Shown in pieces: positions 22,394 to 34,065 of a stretch of DNA of 64,000 nucleotides; positions within the stretch are counted from its first letter, which is position 1; the number at the start of each line of letters is the position of its first letter. Source of the stretch: Mesotaenium endlicherianum (taxonomy: Eukaryota > Streptophyta > Zygnematophyceae > Zygnematales > Mesotaeniaceae); the NCBI GenBank assembly GCA_009602735.1, contig WELA01004388.1:717323-781322 (forward strand), read 5' to 3'. The position numbers and the translations under genes are program-made. The notes beneath the pieces were generated by a model. That model searched no databases and was not told the DNA's origin. It worked only from the letters and a program-made list of their open reading frames with translations.

Positions 22394-24055
22394 TTAGGAG
22401 GGAGATGTTTCTGAGGCTCTATACTCAGGGGAGCCAGACCTCCTCCTGTCTTGGGGTCTTCTGAAGCCTGTCAGAGAGGGAGGTTCCGTGTAAGGACCTC
22501 GCGGAGAACGTAGTAACTGGGCTGTTTCCTCCTGCACAGTCTTGAGGGAGGCAGCCTTCTCCTGGGCAGCCCTCAAACTAACAGGTACGTATACCGGCAT
22601 CCCAGAAGGATGTTGCATGACATGAGCCAAGGGTACATGCCCTCTCTGCGAGGGAGATGCTGGCAGGCCTCTGGCTATCTCTCGAGCAGCCCTCCTGTCT
22701 GCCCTGTCTGACTGGGTCTCCTTGCCTGGAGATGGGGTCTGTCCTCTGGCAATCCCCAGCCAAGTGATATCCTCCTCTTGAGCGAGTTGCTGCGGGGCCA
22801 ACCCCATCTTCTCCCTTACAGGGGATGTGGCAGGTGTCAGGATCACGGCGGGGCTAGTGTCTTCCTCCTCGTCTTCCTCCTCGTCTTCCTCCGACTCCGC
22901 CTCCTCGCCGTCCCCGGGTTCCTCTGTGACTTCTGGGGTCTCCTCTGTCAGCTGCTCCAGCTGTTCCCGAGAAAAAGAATATCCTACTGAACTCCCCCTT
23001 TTGGGTGCTGGTGGGGGCTGCTGAGTCCGGACCGCATAGAGGTCCTTTTTCCCCTGCTTACTTGCCCATTTGGCATAAGCGTGCTTCCCTTTGGAGAATG
23101 ACTCTTGGGCCCTGCTTCTGTCCCCCTGCATCTCTTGGCTCATGCAGTCTCTGACTCCATCCAATCTTGGGTCCCAAGCCGCAATGTGAGGGGGCAATAC
23201 TATGTTCCCCTTTAAGTCTGTCAGGAAATCCTCATCCGTCGCCCTGTCATTCTGCTGATCCCTCATGTTGATGGTCATCCACCGCCAATCAGTGGGCTTT
23301 TGGAAGAAGGCAGCGTCTGTCTTACTAAGAGTACAAGGGTACAAGTGCCCTGCAAAGTCCAGCTGACTGGTTTCCCTGGCCAAGAATTCCCAGCTCCTCC
23401 TCTCCACCTCATTGTACATGGCCTTGAACCTGTTGTGGGGTGTTGAGTCCTTGAAGCTGTCCGCGTCTATGGGGATCATCCTGATGACCCTATCTTCCCC
23501 CCAGATACCAGGAATCGAGACAGCTCCTGCTTCGTTCAACTGGGCCATTGCCTTGGCCTCTCCGATTGTATATCCCACCATCCTGGCGTAATCGTGGTAG
23601 AGGAGGAGTCCTGTGCCGACCTCTATATACTTGTCAAAGTTTTCGGATGTCTCCCCTTCCTTCTGGAGGATTTCCTTCTGCGACTCACTGCGACTTCTCT
23701 GGGCATACTTGAAGGCCTCCTCCAGTAGATCAAAGCCCTTGCCCAGCACCGTGTAGCGGTAGCTGCTGATTCTCCTCTGTTCTTCTTCTTCAGCCTGCTG
23801 CTTCCGCTTCTCCTCAGCTTGCCTCTCCTCCTCTGCTTTCTTGGCCTCCTCTGCAGCTTTTCTGTCCATTTCTTCCTGCCTCAGTCTGGCCTGTTCCTCC
23901 TCCTCCTTCTTCTTCTGTGCCTCCCGCTGTTGTTGGAGTCGTTGTGATTCCCGAGCGGAGATGGAAGATGATTCGATGTCTCCACGGAATTGCAAGTATT
24001 CTGCATGTGCCTCTTCCGCCCTTCTCTTCCTCTTGAGTTCCGACTTTTGAGTCAT
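22394..24055 (-). mobile_element. Extra ORF between pol and 3' LTR of chromovirus C1
   Basis: An open frame of about 553 residues in the sense of the element, starting MTQKSELKRKRRAEEAH. Residues about 30-110 are a highly charged coiled coil rich in Glu, Lys, Arg and Gln (QQQREAQKKKEEEEQARLRQ). A more globular middle (about 110-340) includes RYTVLGKGFDLLEEAFKYAQ, LLYHDYARMVGYTI and PHNRFKAMYNEVERRSWEFL. Then comes a Pro/Asp/Glu-rich acidic stretch and a C-terminal part with HVMQHPSGMPVYVPVSLRAA. No signal peptide or membrane segment is visible, so it does not look like an envelope protein. Related ORFs sit at the same place in the copies at 45712-47367 and 63360-64000, and a scrap at 48430-48967. 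I recognise no family. Confidence 0.85.
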
Positions 24056-24064
24056 CCTGCTCAA

Positions 24065-24380
24065 TCATAAACACAATGCAATTAGTGAAGTCATGATATT
24101 TTGCCACTACTGAGTGCCCTTGATGAAGAGGAGCGCGATCGGGAGAGTTCTTAGTGTGGAGTACCTGGTGTGAGTGAATGTAAGGGAAAATTGAGTTGGA
24201 GAGCGAGTGAGTGTGAGCGCAGGTTGAGTGTGTAATATGGGGATCAGAGAATACCACTCCCTCCAACTTAATTTTAAAGGTGAGCTGCCTGTCACAACCG
24301 TCACTAACTGTTGCATCCCCCTCCAACTTATATGGAGACAGGACCTCCTGTCACCTTCCCGTGTCAACTGAAATGACTGT
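24065..24380 (-). promoter_or_regulatory. pol-to-ORF spacer with polypurine-like repeats, chromovirus C1
   Basis: On the minus strand, AAGTTGGAGGG-type copies occur at 24330-24318 and 24270-24259, matching the tract at the 3' LTR. GTGACAG-like words lie between them, then a CT-rich stretch (CACTCACTCGCTCTCC) ahead of the extra ORF. It could drive or process a separate message for that ORF; this is inference. Confidence 0.45.
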
Positions 24381-27300
24381 TAGGGAGGTGCCCCAGCCGC
24401 CCGAAGGTGGAACCGTTTCAACGCCCCTTTGGCATTGGTCAGCTGGTCTTTAAATTCCCAAGTGTCCCCAGAGGCATCGTAACCCTTCCATCGGATGAGG
24501 TACTTCATGACATATTTAGACGATCGACGGACCGAGCGAGCGTCTAAAATCTCATCGACCTCATATTCCTCAGGATCGCCGTCCCGGACAGCGGGGACCG
24601 GTCCCGGTTGGACAGGTAACCGACCTGTGAACAGTGTATCACCTTTGATGTATGGTTCCAGGAAGGAGACATTAAAGACCGGGTGACCCTTGTAGTCAGC
24701 TGACATGTTCAGTTTGTAAGCATTCTGACCGACACGACGTACCACCGAATATGGACCGACCCAGACAGGGCCAAGCTTTTTCTTGACCACACCAGGGAGG
24801 TACAGGTGCTGAGAATGCAGTTTGACTAAATCCCCCTTGGAAAATGTCAGTTCCCGACGGTGTTGATTAGCGTATTTTTGTTGGTTTTCTTGGGCCTTGT
24901 GCAGGTTTCGTTGGACTTCTGACAGGGTGTCAGCGAACTCCTGAGTTAACTGGAGGGAGATCGAGTTGTCAATCCCTTCAGGGTCAGTTAAAGACTCCCC
25001 CAGTACATCTAAAGGGGACTTAGGGACTCTACTCAGGCTGAGTTCAAAAGGAGTCTTGCCCGTTGACGTGTGCATCGCACTGTTGACCGCAAACTGAATT
25101 TGAGGCAACAGGTCATCCCAATTATCTTGTTTTTGGTTAATATATGCCCTCAGCACCTCCTGCAGTACTCGGTTAGTTCTTTCAGTCTGCCCATCAGTCT
25201 AAGGGTGGTTTGCTGTGCTGAGCAGCTGTTTGACTCCCATTAACCCCATTAAAGCTCTCCAAAACTTAGAGGTGAATTTTGAGTCTCTGTCTGAGATAAT
25301 ATTAGAAGGTAGCCCATGTTGGCATACGACATGGTTGTAAAACTGTCTCGCTGTTTCGAGTGCAGTTACTTTGACAGTTGTGGGGATGAAAATGACCATT
25401 TTTGTCAGTTTATCCACGACTACCAATATCGAATCGTGTCCATTAGCAGTTCGTGGCAGTGTGACCACCCAGTCCATGGATATAGTTTCCCAGCGTCCAG
25501 CTGGAATGGGCAGTGGTTGCAAGTGACCTCGGGGTGGTGTGTGCCGAGACTTATTTCTCTGACACTGGTCACAATACTTGACATATTTCAAGACCTCCCG
25601 GGGTAACCCCTCCCAATGATAATGTTTTGCCAGTTTGCCAACAATTTTGACCTGCCCCAAATGTCCACCCAGGAGACTGTCATGAGCTTGACTCAGTAAG
25701 AGAGACCTTATTTCCAAGTTATTAGGAATGACCAGCTTCAGCCTGCCTGAAGTGGTTTCAGTCACCCAGACCCCTCCCTTAAGCTTATACCCGAGTGCAG
25801 TAGCACGACACACACCCGTAGTGGGGCTGGGCTCAAATGTGGGGTCAGAAAGGTAGGCTTTCCTAAGTTGTTCTAGGAAGGACTTTTTCACCTTTAGTGA
25901 AGTGAGTGCACACAGGACTTTATCTACAGCATGCTGACTAAAATTCCTTTCTTGCAAGTCAGGCCTTCTAGAGAGTGCATCAGCAGGATTCAACTTCCCT
26001 GGCTTGTAGTCAATCTGAACTTGGAACTGCTCCAGCATCTGGCTCCAGCGGTTCTCCCTCCTCGACAGCTTGGACTTTTTCTGAAAGTAAGTCAGAGCTA
26101 GATGATATGTAATCACCTTAAAAGCTTTACCATGTAAGTATGCTCTCCACTGTTTGAGTACATGAATGATAGCTAGCAGCTCTTTATCATGCACTGAGTA
26201 ATTAATCTCCGCTAAATTAAATTTCATAGACTCATACAACACAGGATGCCACTCCTGCCGTACCTTACTTTCCTTTGTGGTTTTGTCAGCAGGCTGCAAC
26301 AAAATAGCACCCATGGCAAAGTCAGAGGCATCAATAACCACCTGCACCGGTTTGCTGGGGTCATACACGGCTAGCACTGGGGCAGAACAAAGGGCATCTT
26401 TAAGGGTCTGGAAGGCAGCCTGCTGCTCTTCCCCCCACACATACCCGATGTCTTTCTTAGTAAGGTCAGTCAGTTTACTGGCCTTTGTGGAATAATTCTC
26501 AATAAATCTCCTATAGTAGTTAGCCAACCCGAGGAAGGATCTAACTTCAGAGACAGACTGTGGTACTGGTCAGTCCCTTATGGTCTGGACTTTCTTACGA
26601 TCCACACTGATGCCCTCTTTACTGACAACGTGGCCTAAGAATTCAATACTTTCCTTAAAGAAATCACACTTGCTCATTTTAGCATACAAGTGATTTTTCC
26701 GCAGAGTGTCCAGCACTTTCTTTAAGTGTTCAGTGTGCTGAGCTTCATCTTTAGAGAAAATTAAAATATCATCCAGGAAAACTTGCACAAACTTATCCAA
26801 ATAAGGTCTGAAAATGTCATTCATAGCACCCATAAAGGTAGCAGGAGCATTAGTCAGTCCAAATGGCATCACGTTGAACTCATAGTGTCCATAACGTGTG
26901 CGGAAAGCAGTCTTGTGTTCATCCCCCTCAGCAATTCTGATTTGATGATAACCACTCTTGAGATCTATCTTACGGAACACCTTAGCACCAGACAGGGTAT
27001 CAAGCAAGTCCTCGATCCTGGGTAAAGCATACTTGTTCTTTACTGTAATTCTGTTCAGGGCTCTGTAATCCACACACATCCGCATACTGCCATCCTTTTT
27101 CTTAACAAATAGGATAGGTGCGCCGTACGGTGATTTACTGGGAGAAATGTAACCATTTTCCTCCAGCTCTGCAATCTGTGTTTTCAACTCCTCGCTCTCC
27201 ACATAAGACAAGCCATACGTGCGTTGCCAAGGTGGCTGACTCCCAGGTAATAGATCAATCCTATGATCTAATTCCCTCTTAGGGGATAGTCCTGGAGGCA

Positions 27301-28273
27301 TATTAAATACATCAGTGTACTGAGCAACAATTTTTGCAGCAGTAGGGTGCTCCGGAGGGCTTACCTTTTTCTCAACCACTTCTTCAGGTTGAGGAGGTAC
27401 CTCTCTTAGCAGCAGACAGAACATTCTGTCTTTCTTCTGGTTCCAGCTTTTGACGAACTCCATTGCATTCAGCAACTTGCATCCTTCTCGAAGCCTCTTC
27501 TTTTCCTTCATTTGCCATCCACACAGGACAAGAGGAAGAGCACTGGTGGGTGCCAAGTCAGTCTGCCCATCACTGGCTCCTCTCACTTTAACTGTACCTC
27601 TGCTCCAACACACTTCAGCTTGATGTCTATTAAGCCAGGACCTGCCTAGCACAAGATCATAAAAGCCAGTGTTGAGTATCTCAAATGTAAGCGTTTCAGT
27701 TAAAACTGCAATGCCAGAACCTAACTGGACCTCAATAGGTTTGGTTATAACTCCTCCCGGGATACTTGAGGCATCTCCATGGAATATTTTTCTATTCCCT
27801 TGGGTGACAGTAGGCAGCCTTAGCCGCTTAACTAAGTCCTTATGGACGAAAGTATGTGACGCCCCTCCGTCAACAAATGCCCTCACCTTCCTACCTGCAA
27901 TCATGCAATGCAGTAGGATAGGGGGGACTGTCTTTTCCTGACTTTCGCATTGTTCTCCTGACGTAGCAAAGAAATGTTGGACATCAGGTGGAACAAGAGC
28001 ATCCAGAGTGTGCACTCTCTGGACGTCTATATTACTGATGGTCTCCTTTATCTGGTTGTCAGGCATGCATAGTGAATCCAGTTCAGCAGGACCCATAATA
28101 CCTGCTACGAGGGCAGCTAGTGACGACTCACTATCTCTAGCATCCTCACAGTCAGTAGACTGGATTACTGACTGTTGCTGTCTTTTAAAGGCTGGTCTTT
28201 TCTCTCGACTTTGGGCAGGTGTTTGACTGGACACTGTTCTCTGTAGTGGCCTTTCTGCTGACAATGGTAGCAA
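24380..28273 (-). mobile_element. pol region of chromovirus C1 with chromodomain
   Basis: Retropepsin [13 protein letters not shown] and [13 protein letters not shown] with [32 protein letters not shown] and the catalytic FLDDILIFS; RNase H with [22 protein letters not shown] and DALSRRPD; integrase HHCC ([10 protein letters not shown] to CDQC) and core ([25 protein letters not shown]). It ends in a chromodomain (YEVDEILDARSVRRSSKYV, then YLIRWKGYDASGDTWEF). The terminal chromodomain assigns it to the chromoviruses, whose chromodomains bind methylated histone H3 or similar marks and steer integration. Confidence 0.93.
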
Positions 28274-29643
28274 GTGGATTTTGCTGAGGCTGGTCTCGGC
28301 TTAGTCCTACCACCACCCCTTCCATAGCCGCCTCGAGAGGACCCACCTCTACCTCTAGACTGAATCGCATTGTACTCATACTCATATTGATCGCACTGAT
28401 TATCCTCAGCCTGGTCTCCTTCAACTGCATTGTAGGAACCATGGGGCTTTTTGACAATCTTAGACACCAAAGCGTTACTCTGGCGCTTGTGATTGAACTG
28501 CTGCTGATCCCAGGCGTCAGCATCCTGGATCAAGTCAGCCAGTTTCTCATACTTTTTCTCAGCAAAATGACCAGAGACCTCGGATTTCAAGCCATACCTG
28601 AAGTATGCTATCCTATACCGTTCTGGCAAATCAGGCTGCTTCATCATGTTCTCTTGGAACTTTTGAGCAAACTCAGCAACTGAAGTGGTCTGCTTCAGTG
28701 TCAGGGAGATCATCGCATAGATAGCTTTCTCCTGCTGGTTGATGACATCAAACTTCTCATGCAACTTCTCGACAAACTCTACCCACGTAGGGTCACCGAG
28801 TTGCCGAGCCTTACGCTCTTCCTTCCAGTAAAGCCACCAGTCTGCGGCACTGCCTTTCAGTAGCGCACCGGTGTGCCTGACCTTCTCGTAATCTTGCAGT
28901 TCTGGGTAGTTCTCCAGCCACTGCTCAACATCCGCGAGAAACTTGATCAGGTAATATTTTCTGTTTCCCTCAGGATCATAGTCCTGGGGAGGTTTCGGCT
29001 TGGGCTTACTAGGCCCTCGGCCACCACCACTAGTGGTGTGAGACCCCAGTTGGTCTCTGTCCCGGAGTAGGGACATTATGATTCTTTTGTCCTCCTGCTG
29101 GGACTGATACATGGTCGCCATTTGCGACTGCATCTGAACGAACAATGCTCCCAAGTCTACATTTTGGGGTGGTAGATTAGCAAATGCAGCAGCAGCATTG
29201 GCATCTACTCGCTGAGTAGTGTCCTCAACAATCCCTCTTGCTCCTGCAGCAGCAATTCCTGCCGCATTCAGCCGGTCACGTATTTGACCTAGGGGTACAT
29301 TGAGTTGTACGGCAGGAGGTGGGTTCAGAACATTGGCCCTTGATGCCATAAGTTCTTCAACAGTGCGCTCGTCAGCTGGCTGTCCTTCCCTCCTTTGTAT
29401 ATCTTCAGCGGCCTTTGCTACTTGTTCAGCTTCTAGTCTGGCTATCTCCTCCTCAGCTTGCTGAGCTGCGACTGAGGCAATAGCAGCTGCCTCATCTGCA
29501 GCCTCCCTAGCTGCAGTATCCGCTACTGCTTCCGAATAGGTACGGTTTCCCGCTACATGGCTTTCCGCCTGGTTTTCGACATTCTCGTTATCCTGGTTCT
29601 CCATGTCTCGGGAGTTGCTAGTTTGAGACCTTGTCCTTACCAT
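28165..29643 (-). mobile_element. gag of chromovirus C1
   Basis: About 490 residues, starting MVRTRSQTSNSRDMENQDNE. An Ala/Glu-rich coiled region is followed by a capsid-like helical core (YYLIKFLADVEQWLENYPEL, LLKGSAADWWLYWKEER), a Gly/Arg-rich stretch ([18 protein letters not shown]) and a zinc knuckle [14 protein letters not shown] near 28275-28235. Confidence 0.9.
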
Positions 29644-29677
29644 ACAAAGAAGACTGTGATAACTGCTCCGATACCAC

Positions 29678-30398
29678 TGAAATGAATCGACTTACCAAAT
29701 AGGCGATTAACAATTAATAAAGATCTTTATATCAGCAAGTAATCTTTATGGTATTTTCCGTTAACTGGTTAAACGGCAAAGGACAACACACTAGCAGTGA
29801 ATAATACTCGTAAGTCAAATGCGAGTAAACTAGCATCAATAATGCAAATCAGTAAACTCATACATAAGCAAGGTTAGAAGACAGTGCGTATCAATGGCTT
29901 CTCGCCTTGGATTCAGATCTCTCTCAGTAAGCTGTACAAGAGAGTTGGCCTCGTTTCCGAATGCCGAACTCGAGAGCAATGCCTAGCATATGTACATGGA
30001 ATGAGTTTGCTGTTCAACGGTCAGTGCGATGGCACCGCCTACCCGGGAGTTAACCACGTTGGTAGGACCTCGGTTAACCAAATCCACCGCCATCTCCCAT
30101 CATCCCGAATAGCCATCCATCATAGGGATGTCATCTGGCCATTCATCTAGCATGTCGTACTTAGATGCATATCAAGGCAGTCCGCTGCTACCGAGTACGG
30201 AAGTCAGCTGGCTGTCAAAGAATGTGTCAGCAAGCCAACTTAAGTTGACTTCAGCCTGCTGCTTTCGGCCGAGTCATTAAACTGATATTAGATATGAAGT
30301 CCAGCAGACTGATCATTAACTAGAGTTCAGCAGGCTGAACTTATTTAACTATTATATTTAAATGAATATTATATCAACTAATATACTGATTCATTACA
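29678..30398 (-). repeat. Chromovirus C1 LTR (5' LTR in element orientation)
   Basis: 721 bp, TG...CA. In element orientation the upstream half holds several CAGCCTGCTGAAC/CAGTCTGCTGGAC words (with an inverted one), a possible enhancer cluster. The end TCGATTCATTTCA is followed by the PBS. Confidence 0.93.
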
Positions 30399-30403
30399 GT
30401 CTG
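30399..30403. repeat. Right target-site duplication GTCTG
   Basis: Exact partner of 21562-21566. Confidence 0.9.
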
Positions 30404-32785
30404 CACCATGCGCTCTGCAAGGCCGTCAGCCTGAGGATGATTGTGGGAGGTGTGCTGTGGTTGATCATAGAGCGCTCCAGCAGCTTCTGAAAATTGCCCT
30501 GGAACTCCTTGCCCTGGTCGGTTAGCACCTCAGCGCAGCCGCCAAAACGGCTACGGACCTGTTCAAGGAAGGCCTGAGCGATCCCCTCACTGGCCTTGCT
30601 GGGCAAAGGCACGAGCTCGATCCACTTGGACATGTGCTCAATCATCACCAACACGTAGAGGTTGCCTCGGCAAGGCTTGGGCAGCTCCCCAACCAAGTCG
30701 AGCAACCACTTGTGGAACAGCCCCTGAATAGGGAGGGGGCTGAGAGCGACGGTGCGGGCTGTGAAGCTCGAGCGCACACGGTCGCAGAGAGTGCAGCTGC
30801 TGACGACGTCGGCGACGACCTTAGTCATGCCCGACCACCAGTACTTGGCCTGAAGAAGGCTGAGCGTGCGCTTGACACCAAAGTGTCCCAGTGCCTCGTG
30901 CACACGGCGCACCAGCTGACTGCGTATAGCAGGCTCAAGAACCACCAGGACGGAGCCGTCCGCCATCACCCGGCGCACACACCCCTCCATGAAGACGAAG
31001 TCGTGGCTGCGCTTGAGGATGTGCTCGCGCTCCCTCGTGGTGACGCCTGGAACCATCACCTTAGAGGTGACATATTGCAACACTGGGGCGTCCTCTCAAA
31101 CATCATTGGGCCCCCGCTGCGTCTTGCTCCTCTGCTGCTACCAATGCCAAGTGCCGCGTGTTGACAGTCACCATGGCCAGGCTTGTGAGCCCTGCGGGCC
31201 GCACCTCGCTGTCCACAGTGAAGGCCAGGAATGCCGCTGCGTGCCACGTCACAGGCTCGTCCTCGTCATGGCGTGCCACAGCCAGGTCCCTCGACTAGGG
31301 AAGAGGGTTACGGCCGAGGCCGTCGGCGTCCATGTTAGTGGACCCAGGGCGGTGATGCACGTCGAAGGTGTACTCCTGCAGAATGAGCGCCCATCGTGCG
31401 TACTTGCCTGTCAGGCGCTCCGACGTCATGAACCACTTGAGTGGCTGATGGTTGGTGACCAGGCGGAAGTGGGTGCCGTAGAGGTAGTGCCTGAAGTGCA
31501 CGATTGCCCAGACTGCTGCCAAGCACTCCCCCTCGTAAGAGCCATAGTTGCTCTCGGCGCGGTTGTTGCTGCGGCTAGCGTAGGCCACCACATGCTCAAA
31601 GCCCTCATGCTCCTGCACCAGCACCGCGCCCAGCCCTGCCTGCGACCAGTCGGTGTGGAGGACAAAGGGCTTCTTGTAGTCGGGCCGCCGCAGCACTGGT
31701 ACGCTCACCAACAGCTCCTTGAGCTTGTCAAATGCCGCTTGCTGCTCTGGCCCCCACACATTTTGCAACAAGTCGTTGAGCGGCTTGGCCAGCTCGCTGA
31801 ACCCTGGCACGAAGCGCCAATAGAAGTTGGCGATGCCAAGGAAGGCCCTGAGCTGCAAGAGATCCGTGGGAGGCGGAATGCCCGTGATGGCTGAGATCTT
31901 GGCCAGCTGCGGCGCCAGACCGCTCAAAGAGAGCAGATGCCCAAGGTACTCCACCTCTTGAGTCCTAAACGTACACTTGCCGGGATGGCACTTGAGCCCC
32001 GCGGCCTCCAAGCGCTCCAACACGGCAGTGATGTGGGCCACGTGCTCCTCAAACGTCTCACTAAAGACGAGCACGTCATTGATGTAGCACCGGGCAAAGG
32101 AAAGCCCTGCCAGCTCCTTATCCACGACCCTCTGAAAGGCGGCCGGCGCGTTCTTCAACCCAAAAGGCATCACCACCCACTTGTAGAGGCGCTGTGCCCC
32201 CCAGAACGCCGTCTTATGCTGATCCTCCTCGGCGATGGAAATCTAGTTGAAGCCCTGGCGCAGGTCCAGCACTGAGAACCAAGTGCAGGTGCCAATGTCA
32301 TCAAAGATCTCGTCTGGCGTCGGCATAGGGTACCTGTCCTGCTCAGTGACCTCGTTCAGCCAACGATAGTCACCGCACATCCTCTTCTCAGACCAGTTGC
32401 CCAAGGCATCCTTCTTGGCTGACATGACCGTGGGCGCGGCGTAGCGAGATGAAGACTTCCTGATGAGCCAACTGTCCTCCAGCTTGCCTGTCTGTGCGCC
32501 AATCAGACCATCCTTGAAGTGACTATAATAATATCTCTTGAGGAAGATAGGCTCCTCGGACGTGAGAGGGATCCGCATGGGATCCCCCTTGTAGCGCCCG
32601 AGGTCGTGCATGCCGCTGGCAAAGCTGACGCTGCGCCTCCCATCCAGCAATGTCGTCAGCTGTGCCGCCTGGGCGTCAGTGAGAGTCCCCCCCAACTTCC
32701 ATGTAGGCGCAGCTAGTGCGGGCTCCTGCCCTGCAGCCGGCTCCTCCTGCCCTGCTGGCGTAAGCTGTGGCGCTGCAGGTGTCAC
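30404..32785 (-). mobile_element. RT, RNase H and integrase N-terminal parts of element M2
   Basis: RT: EKRMCGDYRWLNEVTEQDRY, MVMPFGLKNAPAAFQRVVDK, KCHPGKCTFRTQEVEYLGH (32785 to about 31900). RNase H: VLHTDWSQAGLGAVLVQE, SYEGECLAAVWAIVHFRHY (to about 31295). Integrase HHCC and core start: HEALGHFGVKRTLSLLQAKY, CTLCD, HKWLLDLVGELP, LVMIEHMSKW, VLTDQGKEFQGNFQKLLERS (31083-30404). The wording is closest to that of element M1. Confidence 0.88.
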
Positions 32786-33114
32786 CTGCCCTGCAGCTGT
32801 CTGTGCTTGGCTTGCGATGAGTGCCTCCTCCTTGGCAGCTGCTGCAAGCTAGGAAAAAGAAATGGCGACCGAGGTCCGGAACTCCCTGGGTCGCTGTGAG
32901 GCCTCCGCTCTCTTGCGTCCCCCCCCAGTGAACCAGAATCGTCACGAGCCGGCGGCAGGACCGATGGCGTGCGCGAGCCTGCAGGGCAGGCCCCTCGCGC
33001 TGAGAATGCCACGCGGTGCCAGGCGGAGCCTGGCAGTCATCGTCAAGGGAGTCCTCGTCCATGGCGTCAGCAGGTCGAACAGCTCTGGGTGGCGTGCCTC
33101 CGCGTAAAGAGGTG

Positions 33115-34065
33115 CCAAGGCCTGTGTCTGAAGCAGGATCCATGTGAGGACGTGGGCGTCAATCGCCTGTTTTGGGAGGCAAATGCAGTTCACCTCTGTC
33201 AGACCGTCCAGCTCCGTGAGGTGCGGCGGGAAGCCCATGGCGCATTCCATCTCCGTCGGGCGGGGCCTGTCAAACATGCCAGTCTCCAGGTCAATGACCA
33301 TCCCGCGCTGAGCGCCCACAAAGGCATCGTTGTTGTAGCGGCTAACAAAGGTGGGGAGCGCTGGAGTAACGTCGTGAAGGACCTCGCACTGCGCCTGTGA
33401 GGGATGTGGCAGCACCGTCACTCGCTGCGCCAGCCGAGGGGCATCGAGGATGGAGTGGACGTTGCGCGTGTGGCGCGGATGGGCGGCTGCCAAAGCCTTG
33501 AGCGTGCGCGGCATCGCCAGGTTGGTGAAGTAGGCGCGAACGAGCCAATCTGGGCAGCGTGGATGACGGCCTCGCGACCAACGTAGCTGCTGCAGGGGGC
33601 AAAGTCGGCACTGACGTCGGGCCTGTGGTCGTGGCGTGCGTCCACATTCTCCAGGACCCATGCAAGAGTGTGCGGCGGCTGACGATCCTCTACCATGTTG
33701 AGGACGCGCAGGTGCCAGAAGAGGGCCGTGCGAGGGTCACTGAGTGCTCTGCCACGCCCAGCTTTGGAAAATCCTTGGCACTCCCAACCTGCGATGATGA
33801 GATCGATGGGCCCAAGGCGAGTGACATGCTCGACGGTGATGTTGCGGATGTCCATGGGCCAGCCGTTTGCGCGCGGTGGAAGGCGTGCGCGGGAAGGAGG
33901 TTTGGGAACCGCTCGTGGCACAGAGCCATCTGCCGACGGGCCACCTGCTGAGCCTCGAGATTGGGGTCCACATAGACGTAGCGGCGTACGAGAATGCGGG
34001 CCTGCAAGGTCGCTAGCAGCCCTGTGGCAATCGCGGCAAAGAGCTCAACGAGCACGATGCCGCCG
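33115..34065 (-). mobile_element. C5-cytosine DNA methyltransferase domain in element M2
   Basis: In order: motif I VLVELFAAIATGLLATL with the following YVYVDPN strand (about 34060-33965); motif IV IDLIIAGWECQGFSKAGRG with the Cys-Gln nucleophile pair, followed by DPRTALFWHL (about 33807-33715); motif VI VLENVD (about 33655); a target-recognition-like stretch; motif IX-like RPRPTEMECAMGFP (33268-33227); and a motif X-like end, AIDAHVLTWIL (about 33165-33130). The order I-IV-VI-VIII-IX-X is standard, not permuted. It lies between protease and RT on the same strand, as in element M1, so it is retroelement cargo. Which methyltransferase family it derives from cannot be decided by eye. Confidence 0.88.

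Larger units (their letters stand above)
21567..30398 (-). mobile_element. Ty3/Gypsy chromovirus with extra 3' ORF, nearly whole (copy C1)
   Basis: An 8.8-kb element with LTRs at 21567-22308 and 29678-30398, TG...CA ends and a GTCTG target duplication. Minus-strand order: PBS (29676-29665, TGGTATCGGAGC, initiator-Met tRNA type), gag (29643-28165), retropepsin (about 27890-27610), RT (about 27225-26600), RNase H (about 26340-25965), integrase (about 25685-24800), chromodomain (about 24570-24440), a spacer with polypurine-like repeats, an extra ORF (24055-22394), a hairpin and the polypurine tract (22322-22309). By eye the LTRs differ at about a dozen positions in 720 bp (under 2%) apart from a duplication at the N, so the insertion is young. 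It is nearly whole, with perhaps two or three breaks. Confidence 0.95.

Noticed and set aside
22394-24055. An envelope gene in the chromovirus
   Set aside because: No signal peptide, membrane segment or cysteine-rich ectodomain; the product is a charged coiled coil with an acidic tail.
33115-34065. A host DNA methyltransferase gene
   Set aside because: It lies between retropepsin and RT on the same strand, and the same arrangement recurs at 12920-13850, so it is retroelement cargo.
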